Assembly (NCBI GenBank): GCA_003241385.1
Contig: QFPO01000011.1
Coordinates: 66,143 to 130,142 of the forward strand
Reading direction: 5' to 3'
Length of the DNA stretch: 64,000 nt
Source: Rhodanobacter denitrificans
GTDB taxonomy: Bacteria; Pseudomonadota; Gammaproteobacteria; Xanthomonadales; Rhodanobacteraceae
The position numbers and the translations under genes are program-made. The notes under the pieces are model-generated. The model did no database searches. It saw only the letters and a list, made by a program, of their open reading frames with translations, and was not told the DNA's origin. Positions 46,483-54,776 of this stretch are shown here, piece by piece. Each line of letters starts with the position of its first letter. Position 1 is the stretch's first letter.

Positions 46483-49161
46483 CTACTCCTCCTCGAAATC
46501 GTCGCAGAACAGCGCCTCGGCGATCAGCCGGTAGGCCAGCAGGCGCTGCTCGCCGGTCTGGCTGTTGCGCACCGCACTGCCGACCAGCACGCCACCGCCG
46601 TCGGCGAACGCGCGCACCACCGTGTCGATGCTCGGCGTCGCACCACCGACATGGCTGGTGTGGTCGATCGTCACGCGCCCGTTCTGGCCGAAGCAGCGAT
46701 CGCGCGACAGAGCCGGGGTCAGGCGCAGCAGCGCGTCGTCGGCACTGCCGGTCGAGGTGCCGACCTCGAGGAATGGCGCGCCGGCGCCGGCATGGGCGTG
46801 GGCCTGCCGGCCGGCGTAGCCGTCCACCGCGACCATGATCGGCTCCGGCGCCGAGACCGTATAGCTGCGCGGCGCGCGCACCAGCGTGGCCACCGCATAG
46901 CTGCCGTCGCCGATCGGCGTGAACAGGCCCGGCGACAGCAGCACGTCGTCGAAGAACACCTGGTCGACGCGCGCGGCCGGCACCACGAGCGTGATGCGCT
47001 GATCGGTCGCCAGTCCGAACAGCGGCGTCGGCACCACCGCGTGCTGGCGCGACGACCATTGCCGCGTCGAGGGCAGCAGCAGCATGTTCGGGTCGCCGTA
47101 GCAGTCCGGCAGACCGTGCACCGCGCAGCTCGGCGCGAGCTTCGCCGCGGCCGCCGGACGGCTCGTCGTCACCACCGCGGGCGCGCTGCGCAGCACGTCG
47201 TAGGTCGCGCCGGCATCGAGCGTCGCGACCGCGACGCCGTCGAGCCAGACGCGCGTATCGCCCTCGTGCGCCAGCACGCGCAGGTGCTCGCCGCCCGGCA
47301 GCAGCGGACTCGGCGTGAAGACGAAGCGCGTGCCCCAGGTCTCGACCGGCTGCTGTTGTTCGATGGCCAGATCGCAGAACTCCAGGCCGTCCGGTACCTG
47401 CGCACAGGTGTGCCCGCCGAGCACCGCGACCGGCTTGTCGGCGACGATGTGGGTGCCGCTCAGATCCTGATCGCCGCTGCCGTTGGCCCACAGATAATAG
47501 GTCTGGCCGCGCTGCAGCGTGACCGCATACGGCACGCCGGCGGCATGGCCGGCGACGGCGACCGCCGGCGTGATCCAGACCGTGGTCGCATTCTGCACGG
47601 CGGTGACGACCAGCTGGCTGCCGGGGCCGAGGCCGTCGCCCCAGGCCATCAGCCGGTACTCGCGGCCGAGCCGGTCGGTCGGCGTCGCGACGAAGCTGTC
47701 GAGCGAGAAGCGGCGGCCGTTGATCGCGACGATGCTGACCGGCGCCTGCGCGAGGACGTGCACGCCGAGCGGCAGCGGCAGGTCGACGTCGGCCGGATTC
47801 TGCAATGCGATCGGCAGCGTGATCTCGGTGGTGGCGTCGGCCACGGTCGCGAACGGGATCGCGATGCCGAGCGCGGCGTTGCTGATCGTGCCGGTGGTCG
47901 CCAGGCCGCTGCTAATCAGCAGCTTGACGAACTGCTGTTCGGGCTCGGTATCGGCCGTCCGCGGGAAACCGATCCAGAAGTCGGTGCCGGTGTCGGTGAT
48001 CGCGTCGGGCTGGCCGGTGACCTCGCGCGCGGCGATCAGCGCACGGCCCTGCCCGTCCAGTTCGAGCGAGGCCAGCGCGGCGTTCGCGCCGAGCGTGCCG
48101 TCGGCATCCTCGATGCGCCGGCCGTCGCTGCCGACGGCGCCGTCCGGCGTTCCGTCCGGCAGCACGCCGGCGAGCAGCGCGACCGTCATCGGCGGATCGG
48201 CCAGGGTCGCCTCGCCCAGCGCCAGCAGCCGCCCGTCCGGACGCAGCACCAGATCGCGCGCACGGTCGGCGTCGTCGGCGCCGAGATCGAATGCGAACGT
48301 GCGGATGCCGTTGCCGTTGAACGAGGCGTCGAGCCCGCCCGCGGTGTCGAACTGGAGCAGACCGAGCTCGAGGTCGAGCGCATTGCCGCTCGACAGCAGG
48401 AACTGGCCGAGCACGGCGATGCGCCGGTCCGGCCGCACGACGAGCGCCTCGTAGTGCTGGCTCTCGATGCCCGGCAGCGGCAGCGGCGCCGGCACCAGGC
48501 CGGTCCCACCGCCGAAACCCGCGTCCGGCACGCCGTCGGCGCTCAGGCGCGCGACGAACGGGCTTTCGGGCCGGTCGTGGGCCGTGCAGTTGCCGACCAC
48601 GGAGATCTGGCCGTCCGGGCCGATCGCGGCATCGGTGATGCGGCAGACCTCGTCGTCGGCGATCAGCGCACGCAGCGTACGGCAGCCGTCGCCGTCGAAG
48701 CTCGTGTCGAAGCCGCCCGCGACCGCCAGACGGCAGACGATCGCCGGATAGGCCCCGGTCTCGCCGGGGACGGCACGCAGACCGCCGAAGACGATCGGCT
48801 TGCCGTCGGCCTGCAGCACCGCGCCGTCGAGCGCCAATGCCTCGGTCTGCGCGATCAGGCCGGTGGGCAGGGTCGTGCGACGGCGGCCGTCGCCGCCGGG
48901 CCCGAAGCCGGCGTCGGGCTGGCCGGCCGCATCCATGCGCGCGATGAACAAGGCGGCCGGATCGTCCGGCGCCTCGCCGAACAGCCATAGACGGCCCTGC
49001 GGACTGCGCGCGAATGCGCGCATCTGGACCTGATCGGATTCGACGAAGCCGAACGAACGGCGGCCGGCCTCGCCGAACGCGGCATCGAGGCCGCCGTCGG
49101 CGGCGAGAACGGATGCCGATGCGCAGCAGCAGGCGCTCAGCACGAGGGAAGACAGACGCAT
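46483..49161 (-). CDS. Secreted delta-60 repeat / IgGFc-binding-like protein with Phe/Asp tail
   Basis: The protein has 892 residues, starting at the ATG at 49161 (MRLSSLVLSACCCASASVLAAD, a signal peptide; the Cys-rich segment might be a lipobox-like signal). The N-terminal ~370 residues have delta-60 repeats (LDAAFGEAGRR, DAGFGPGGDG, FDTSFDGDGCR, LDASFNGNGIR). The second half, starting GTDFWIGFPRTAD, resembles the IgGFc-binding protein N-terminal domain: SGTHIVADKPVAVLGGHTC, VETWGTRFVFTPSP and VVTTSRPAAAAKL. It ends EALFCDDFEEE, a tail-class member. The pairing of these two modules suggests an adhesin or extracellular scaffold. Confidence 0.87.
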   Translation of the reverse strand: MRLSSLVLSACCCASASVLAADGGLDAAFGEAGRRSFGFVESDQVQMRAFARSPQGRLWLFGEAPDDPAALFIARMDAAGQPDAGFGPGGDGRRRTTLPTGLIAQTEALALDGAVLQADGKPIVFGGLRAVPGETGAYPAIVCRLAVAGGFDTSFDGDGCRTLRALIADDEVCRITDAAIGPDGQISVVGNCTAHDRPESPFVARLSADGVPDAGFGGGTGLVPAPLPLPGIESQHYEALVVRPDRRIAVLGQFLLSSGNALDLELGLLQFDTAGGLDASFNGNGIRTFAFDLGADDADRARDLVLRPDGRLLALGEATLADPPMTVALLAGVLPDGTPDGAVGSDGRRIEDADGTLGANAALASLELDGQGRALIAAREVTGQPDAITDTGTDFWIGFPRTADTEPEQQFVKLLISSGLATTGTISNAALGIAIPFATVADATTEITLPIALQNPADVDLPLPLGVHVLAQAPVSIVAINGRRFSLDSFVATPTDRLGREYRLMAWGDGLGPGSQLVVTAVQNATTVWITPAVAVAGHAAGVPYAVTLQRGQTYYLWANGSGDQDLSGTHIVADKPVAVLGGHTCAQVPDGLEFCDLAIEQQQPVETWGTRFVFTPSPLLPGGEHLRVLAHEGDTRVWLDGVAVATLDAGATYDVLRSAPAVVTTSRPAAAAKLAPSCAVHGLPDCYGDPNMLLLPSTRQWSSRQHAVVPTPLFGLATDQRITLVVPAARVDQVFFDDVLLSPGLFTPIGDGSYAVATLVRAPRSYTVSAPEPIMVAVDGYAGRQAHAHAGAGAPFLEVGTSTGSADDALLRLTPALSRDRCFGQNGRVTIDHTSHVGGATPSIDTVVRAFADGGGVLVGSAVRNSQTGEQRLLAYRLIAEALFCDDFEEE

Positions 49162-49338
49162 GGGGCGGGCTCCGTAGGGGTTCCCTCCCACATACGGCGC
49201 CCGATCCGGCCAGGGATCATGACCGGATCGCGGCCGGTGCCCGAGACCGGACCGCCGGTGCGGCGGCGCCGGGCGTCACGGCGGCGGCGCGCGCGGCGCG
49301 CGGTCGAACCGCTCCGCGCGCGGCGCTCGGCGCGCGCT

Positions 49339-50538
49339 TCAGTCGAAGCCGTCGGCGAACAGGCCGTCGCGGTCGAACGTCAGCACGGCGCCGTGCAGCG
49401 CGTAGTCGGCGTCCATGCCGTTCAGCAGCACATGGCTGCCATCGGCCGATACCGAGTTGGCGACCAGCTCCCAGCCGTCGCCGCCGAACGCATAGCCGCC
49501 GGCCGCGATGCGCTCGATCAGGCACTCGGCGCCGCCGCCGCGCGTCCAGCGGAACGGCTTGTTGACCAGGACGATGCCGAACTGCGTCTCGACCTGCTCG
49601 GTATAGGTGCCGACGATCACCGAGCCGTCGGCGCTGATCGCCATCGCGTAGTACGGTGCCGTCGCGCCGGCCGGCAGGCCCGAGGTGTCGAGATAGACCG
49701 CGCCCTCGGCCGCGGTCCAGTACCAGGCGCGGCCCCGGTCGGCATGCGGCACCGGCTCGCCGCCGTAGCCGCCGCCGATCAGCACCGAGCAGTCGGCATT
49801 GCAGGCGACGACCTGGCCGAGCGGATGGCCGCCGGCGTCCTCGAGCAGCTCGAGCGTGCCGTCGACCCAGCGCGTGCCGTAGCGGTAGCGTGTCGGCCAG
49901 CCCCATTCGTCGGTGCCGAGCACCGAGACGTGGCCGGCCACGATGCGGCCGTCGTCCGAGGCGGCCCAGGCCTCGCCGCCGTCCATGCCCTCGGGCACCG
50001 GCAGCATCCGCTGCCCGCGGTCGGCATCCCACTGCCACGGCTGGAACGACTGGTCCGGATCGCCGCCGTAGCCGACGACCTGGCTGCCGTCGCGGCTGAG
50101 ACCCATCGCGAGCGAGCTGATCTGGTTCATGCCGGACAGGATCGTCCAGCCGAAGATGCCCTCGTAGACGCGCGGATTGGAGACCAGCATCTCGCCGTCC
50201 TCGCGCATGTAGTTGGCGACGATCGTCGTGCCGTCCGGATTGGCCAGCGGCGTGATGTTGACCAGGCCGAACGTCGGACCGCCGCCGAGATCCTCGGCGG
50301 CCGCGGCGTCGGGCAGCCAGCGCAGCGTGTTGCCGGACACCATGTCGGCGCCGTAGACGGTGCCGTCGGCGGTGATCCGCGACGGCTGCGGCGCGCCGAA
50401 GCCCGCATACGGCAGCTCGCGCAGACGCATCGGCGCCTCGGCGGCGGCCGGTCCGGCCGCGCCGAGGGCGAGCAGGCACAGCGCGGCGGCGACGGCGGGT
50501 CGTACGGACCTGGACTCGGGGTTCGGCGATCGGAACAT
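49339..50538 (-). CDS. Secreted HAF-repeat-like protein with Phe/Asp tail
   Basis: The protein has 399 residues. A signal peptide (VAAALCLLALGAAGPAAAEAP) is followed by propeller-like repeats. In these, a GxVVGxxxD or GSVIVGTYT strand alternates with W-containing strands, as in HAF (extracellular repeat) proteins: ASDDGRIVAGHVSV, CNADCSVLIGGGYG and ISADGSVIVGTYT. It ends DGLFADGFD, matching the tail class. The start at 50538 is the first ATG ahead of the signal peptide. It lies upstream of the delta-60/IgGFc gene on the same strand, 177 bp away. Confidence 0.85.
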   Translation of the reverse strand: MFRSPNPESRSVRPAVAAALCLLALGAAGPAAAEAPMRLRELPYAGFGAPQPSRITADGTVYGADMVSGNTLRWLPDAAAAEDLGGGPTFGLVNITPLANPDGTTIVANYMREDGEMLVSNPRVYEGIFGWTILSGMNQISSLAMGLSRDGSQVVGYGGDPDQSFQPWQWDADRGQRMLPVPEGMDGGEAWAASDDGRIVAGHVSVLGTDEWGWPTRYRYGTRWVDGTLELLEDAGGHPLGQVVACNADCSVLIGGGYGGEPVPHADRGRAWYWTAAEGAVYLDTSGLPAGATAPYYAMAISADGSVIVGTYTEQVETQFGIVLVNKPFRWTRGGGAECLIERIAAGGYAFGGDGWELVANSVSADGSHVLLNGMDADYALHGAVLTFDRDGLFADGFD

Positions 50539-51342
50539 GGCGAAGAGTGTCCTCGGGCGAGGCCGGCCCGGCGGGCCGGCGAGGCCGTGACGATCGCGTG
50601 ACGGCCGCGGCCGGCGCATTCGCATCGCGCTCCAAACGCAGCCGAAAACCATGCCTGTCACGCCGATGTCGTGCGTTCGAACGCCTGGGGCATCGATCCG
50701 GGACGGTCCCGGTGCCGCAACCGCCCCTCGATCCGCCGCACCGGCGACCAATCGCGGACCTGCGGGGCGCCGTTCTGCCAACAGGTGCGATGTTCGCTCT
50801 TGGCAGCATGTTGTCGCCCATTTCGACGAAGAAAGCGGCTACCTCGCATCGACATGGTGCACCCGGCTATCGCTCGCCGACGGGCACGGTGCCGGTTTTT
50901 CGTCCACGAATCGTCCACGGCGCGTACCAGACGCTCCGAAACCGCATCGGCCTGCCTACACTCCGGGCCGTTCGTCGCGTTGCGCGCTGGTCGCGGATCG
51001 TCGGCGAACCGTTATCGAATCGCCGGCGAATGCGGCGGGCCGCCCGGGCCGCCATAGTCCGCCGGCTCCGACGTCACGGCCGGTCGCCGCCGGCCTCCAC
51101 GATCCGCTCGCCGATGAACCCGACGACTTCCCTGACCTCGCCGCCGCGCTCCCCTGGCGCCGCGACGCCCGCACGACCGCAGGCCGCGGTCCGGCGTGCC
51201 AGCGCCGATCCGCCGATCGGCTGACGGCGTTTCCCGGCCGCGGCTGTGCCCCGGCCTCCACGCCACGCGCGGCCAGGCGTTGCCGCGGCGGCCGGCTGCG
51301 CGCGGAGCGCATACGACTTTTCTGCAACCCGAAGGACCTGAC
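50539..51342. other. 800-bp divergent intergenic region, nothing recognised
   Basis: This region lies between divergent secreted-protein genes. Several long open frames occur on both strands because of high GC, but none shows a coherent protein or ribosome-binding site, so I call no gene. It contains the hairpin at 50562-50580. GAAGGACC about 5-8 nt before 51343 serves the next gene. Confidence 0.5.
50562..50580. promoter_or_regulatory. GC-rich stem-loop just upstream of HAF-type gene
   Basis: A perfect 8-bp stem (gccggccc at 50562-50569, gggccggc at 50573-50580) with a 3-nt loop lies 24 bp before the start at 50538 on the minus strand. It could form in the 5' leader. Confidence 0.4.
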
Positions 51343-52896
51343 ATGACCCCAAGCCCCCTGACCTCCACCGGACGCCGGCTCGCCCTGGCGGCCTCCGCCC
51401 TGCTCGCCGTGATCGCCGGTCCGGCGCTCGCGAACAAGGCCGGCTACATCGAAGCGCGGCGCGGCGACGCGCCGGCGATGGCGACGATCGCCGGCAGCCC
51501 GCTGACCGTGCTGGTCGGCGCCGAGCACTCGTTCCAGATCGTCAACGACCAGGTGCCCGGCTCCGGCCAGATCTTCCCGTCGCAGACCAGCGGACTGGCC
51601 GACATGGGCTGGATGGTCCGCGCCGGCGGCACGCTGTACACACCCGACTACAGCGGCCATCCGGCCGGCACGGCGACCTCGAGCCTCGGCGCCGTCACGC
51701 CGTACACCGCCGGTGCGATCAGCGGCCCGGCCGGCACCGGCACGGAGGCCGATCCGTTCGTCGTGACGGTCGATGCCGCGCTCGGCGGCTCGGGCCTGAC
51801 CAGCCGCCAGGAAGTGCGCTACGTCAACGGCAAGAACTTCTTCACGAAGCGCTTCACGCTGACCAATACCGGTGCGGCGCCGCAGACCGTGCAGATCTAT
51901 CTCGGCGGCGACATCTATCTGGCCGCCAGCGACAGTGGCGTTCCGTATCGCGAAGCCGCCTCGAGCAGCCCGGGCGGCAGCGACTGCGGCTCGCCGGCCA
52001 GCTACTTCATCCTCTACATCCCGCAGACGCCGGCCGACCGCTACACCGGCAACGGCTACAGCAACGTCTGGTCGCAGATCGGCAACGGCGACCTCGACGG
52101 CGCGATCGCCAGCACCGGCTGCATCGACAACGGCGCCGCGCTGCAGTGGAACCGCACGCTCGCGGCAGGCGCCAGCGTGACGATCCTGGCCGCGACCTCG
52201 TTCGGTGAGATTCCGTCGATCGCGCAGTTCGACATCACCAGCGTCACGCCGGTCAGCGGCGCGCAGGGCGCGACCGTGCCGGTCACGATCCGCGGCATCG
52301 GCTTCGCCGACGGCATGACGGTCTCGTTCGGCAGCGGCATCACCGTGGCCGACCTCGACGTCGTCGACGCCGGCACTGCGACCGCGACGCTGACGATCGC
52401 CGCCGATGCGACGGTCGGCCCGCGCGACGTCACCGGCGTCAACGCCGGCGGCACGCTGACCGCGACGCTGCGCAACGGTTTCCAGGTGACCGGCAGCGGC
52501 GGCCCGCCGACCGATCCGTTCACGCTGACGCGGGTCACCCCGCCGGCCGCCCTGGTCGGCGCGACGCTGCAGGTCACGCTGCAGGGCACCGGCTTCGCGA
52601 ACGGCATGGCGGTCTCGTTCGGCGACGGCATCACGGTGTCGAACCTCACCGCGACCGGCGCGACGACTGCGACCGCGACGCTGGCGATCGCCGCGGACGC
52701 CGCGGTCGGCCCGCGCACGGTGACCGGCACCAATGCCGCGGGCGATCAGAACGCGAGCCTGCCGAACGGCTTCACGGTGCTGGCCGGCAGCGGCGAGCCG
52801 CCGGCCGCGCAGGCGGTGCCGTCGCTGGGCCTGTCGGGCCTGCTGATGCTGATGCTGGGCCTGGCGGCTGCGGCCTGGACGATCTTCCGGCGCTGA
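51343..52896 (+). CDS. Secreted IPT/TIG-domain protein with IPTL-type C-terminal sorting tail
   Basis: The protein has 517 residues. The ATG at 51343 follows AAGGAC. A signal peptide (RRLALAASALLAVIAGPALAN) precedes a ~280-residue N-terminal domain with SFQIVNDQVPGSGQIFPS. Two IPT/TIG-type Ig repeats follow (about 300-395 and 400-490), both reading GxGFAxGMxVSFGxGITV...TATATLxIAADAxVGPRxVTGxNA, so one arose by duplication of the other. The C-terminus VPSLGLSGLLMLMLGLAAAA plus WTIFRR is a hydrophobic helix with basic end, as in IPTL/PEP-CTERM sorting signals. A strong terminator follows. Confidence 0.88.
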   Translation: MTPSPLTSTGRRLALAASALLAVIAGPALANKAGYIEARRGDAPAMATIAGSPLTVLVGAEHSFQIVNDQVPGSGQIFPSQTSGLADMGWMVRAGGTLYTPDYSGHPAGTATSSLGAVTPYTAGAISGPAGTGTEADPFVVTVDAALGGSGLTSRQEVRYVNGKNFFTKRFTLTNTGAAPQTVQIYLGGDIYLAASDSGVPYREAASSSPGGSDCGSPASYFILYIPQTPADRYTGNGYSNVWSQIGNGDLDGAIASTGCIDNGAALQWNRTLAAGASVTILAATSFGEIPSIAQFDITSVTPVSGAQGATVPVTIRGIGFADGMTVSFGSGITVADLDVVDAGTATATLTIAADATVGPRDVTGVNAGGTLTATLRNGFQVTGSGGPPTDPFTLTRVTPPAALVGATLQVTLQGTGFANGMAVSFGDGITVSNLTATGATTATATLAIAADAAVGPRTVTGTNAAGDQNASLPNGFTVLAGSGEPPAAQAVPSLGLSGLLMLMLGLAAAAWTIFRR

Positions 52897-52943
52897 GGGG
52901 TTGCGGCGTGACGCCGATGAGGGCGCTGCGCTGGGCTCGAATG

Positions 52944-52974
52944 AAAAAGGGAGCGGCATGGCCGCTCCCTTTTT
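52944..52974. terminator. Strong bidirectional intrinsic terminator
   Basis: The arms aaaaagggagcggc (52944-52957) and gccgctcccttttt (52961-52974) are perfect 14-nt inverted copies with a 3-nt loop. The stem is GC-rich and flanked by A- and T-tracts. It lies 48 bp after the IPT/TIG gene. Confidence 0.95.
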
Positions 52975-53490
52975 CGTTGGGGGGATGCCGCGTGGGGTCG
53001 TCTTTCTTGTGCTGGCTGCGGGGTTGTTTGGCTTTCGACTGTTGCTCGGGGTGGCTCTGGCATCGGAGCGATCTGAAGCGATTGTGCTTCGATGCCGATG
53101 CCGGTCTTGGTTCGCCCTTCTCGATCTGGCGATCTCTAAAAGCTCAAGCCGAAAGATCCAGAGCAAGAGCTTCCGCTCGCTGCGCGAGCGGGTGACTTTT
53201 CTCTTGGGAAAAGTCACCAAAACCGCCTGCGCTGACGCGAGCCGACGCGGCTACGCCGCGCCGGTCCCCTGCGCTTCTCGGTCGCCCAGGCACGCTGCCC
53301 CAACTCGGCAAGAGCGGGAGCCATAGCCACAGCCACAGCAAGAGCCACGGCTACAGCCAGGGCGGTGACGTGAGCGGGGTGGTGAAGGGACTGTTTTCAG
53401 CGACTTGCGGCGATTCTTCAGCGAAGCTTCCGGTACTTCATTCGGCGCAGGGCTCTACTGCGGGCTCCTTGTCCCTGCTCCGGAGTTCCG
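52975..53490. other. Non-coding region carrying the first structured repeat copy
   Basis: No gene is recognised. The A/T content is raised around 52980-53150. From about 53173 it contains a run of hairpins, the 46-bp repeat core and a hexamer tract, described separately. Open frames in this area overlap each other and lack family similarity. Confidence 0.55.
53173..53364 (-). repeat. Structured intergenic repeat, copy 1
   Basis: In order on the plus strand there is a hairpin with 8-bp arms (53173-53180/53184-53191), then one with 11-bp arms (53191-53201/53208-53218; ggtgacttttc paired with gaaaagtcacc). Next come a hairpin (53246-53251/53255-53260), a 46-bp core (53262-53307) and a hexamer-phased tract with the pattern NNNGCC (53317-53364). 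The core is an exact reverse complement of 63936-63981. This copy is therefore inverted relative to the second. Confidence 0.85.
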
Positions 53491-54615
53491 ATGCGCCTGT
53501 ACTTCACCGCCCTCTTCACCGCCTTGCTGTCGACCGCCACGGTCGCGGCCGACTACACCGTGCCCGAGCGCGCCGACGATGGCTGGGCCGTCGCCGATGC
53601 ACGTGCGGCGGGCTGGGATCTCGCGCCGTTCGCGACCGCCGAACGCAACATCGCCGACGGCACCTGGAAGGGCGTCACCAGTCTGGTGGTCGTCCATCGC
53701 GGCGCCCTGGTCTACGAGCGCTACTTCAACGACGGCGCGCGCGACCGCCTCAACGACACGCGCTCGCTGACCAAGAGCCTGACCGCGCTGCTGGTCGGCG
53801 CTGCGATCGACCGCGGCCTGATCCCCGATGCGCAGGCGCGCGTGGCGACCTACTTCGCCGACCGCCGGCCGTTCGAACATCCGGACCGGCGCAAGGACGC
53901 GATCACCGTGGAGGACCTGCTGACGATGAGCTCGCTGCTCGAATGCAACGACGAGAACCAGTTCTCGAGCGGCCACGAGGAGCGCATGTACGTCGGCGAG
54001 GACTGGATCGGCTTCGCGCTGGGCCTGCCGATCAAGGGCTTCGCGCCGTGGGAGACCAAGCCGGCCGACAGTCCGCACGGGCGCGCGTTCTCGTACTGCA
54101 CGGCCGGCTCGTTCCTGCTCGGCGCGCTGGTCGAGCGCGCGACGCGCCAGCCGCTGCCGGCATTCTCGCGCGAGGCGATCGAAAAGCCGCTCGGCATCGA
54201 CGCGGTGCAGTGGAACTTCGCGCCCGACGGGACCGCGATGGGCGGCGGCGGCACCCGCCTGCGCAGCCGCGACCTGGCCAAGCTCGGCGAGATGCTGCGC
54301 GACGACGGCCAATGGCACGGCAAACCGGTGATCTCCAAGGCCTGGGCGCGCGCGATGCTGACCGTGCGTGCGCAGGCCCGCGACGACGCCGACTACGGTT
54401 ACCAGATCTGGCGCTTCCGCTTTCCGTACCGCGGCCAGGAACAGCCGGCCTGGGCGATGTCCGGCAACGGCGGCAACTACGTGTTCATCGTGCCGGAGCT
54501 CGACCTGGTCGCGGTGATCACCAGCAGCGCGTACAACCAGCGCTTCGCGCATCCGCAGTCGCAGGGCATCTTCCGCGACGTCGTGCTGGCCGCGCTGCCG
54601 GCGCCCAAGCGCTGA
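53491..54615 (+). CDS. Serine hydrolase, class C beta-lactamase family
   Basis: The protein has 374 residues. A signal peptide (MRLYFTALFTALLSTATVAA) precedes a beta-lactamase/transpeptidase-like domain. The SxxK motif is S92-L-T-K95. The second motif is Y202-C-T (a YxN-like variant), and a late GNGGNYVF matches the KTG-like region of the class C/EstB family. Residue order fits a periplasmic esterase or D-aminopeptidase-like enzyme; true beta-lactamase activity is uncertain. It is convergent with the CadC-like gene. Confidence 0.9.
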   Translation: MRLYFTALFTALLSTATVAADYTVPERADDGWAVADARAAGWDLAPFATAERNIADGTWKGVTSLVVVHRGALVYERYFNDGARDRLNDTRSLTKSLTALLVGAAIDRGLIPDAQARVATYFADRRPFEHPDRRKDAITVEDLLTMSSLLECNDENQFSSGHEERMYVGEDWIGFALGLPIKGFAPWETKPADSPHGRAFSYCTAGSFLLGALVERATRQPLPAFSREAIEKPLGIDAVQWNFAPDGTAMGGGGTRLRSRDLAKLGEMLRDDGQWHGKPVISKAWARAMLTVRAQARDDADYGYQIWRFRFPYRGQEQPAWAMSGNGGNYVFIVPELDLVAVITSSAYNQRFAHPQSQGIFRDVVLAALPAPKR

Positions 54616-54776
54616 CGCACGCGCAGCGCTTTGCGGACCGGCGGCGGACTCGCCGCCGGTTCCGATGCGGCGCGGCGGCGGCGCCTCCGACCGCTACGCG
54701 AGCCCGATCGGCTCGGCGCGGATCGGCCCGCCGCGATCGATCCGCAAGCCGGCCGCCGCGCCGTGCGGCGGTCCGC

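Noticed and set aside
50547..51346. Overlapping plus- and minus-strand frames in the 800-bp intergenic region
   Set aside because: Frames on both strands conflict and are Arg/Pro-rich. No ribosome-binding site, signal peptide or family pattern is visible.
53491..54615. Calling this gene an antibiotic-resistance beta-lactamase
   Set aside because: The SxxK and YxT-like motifs fit the wider serine hydrolase family. Nothing shows specificity for beta-lactams.
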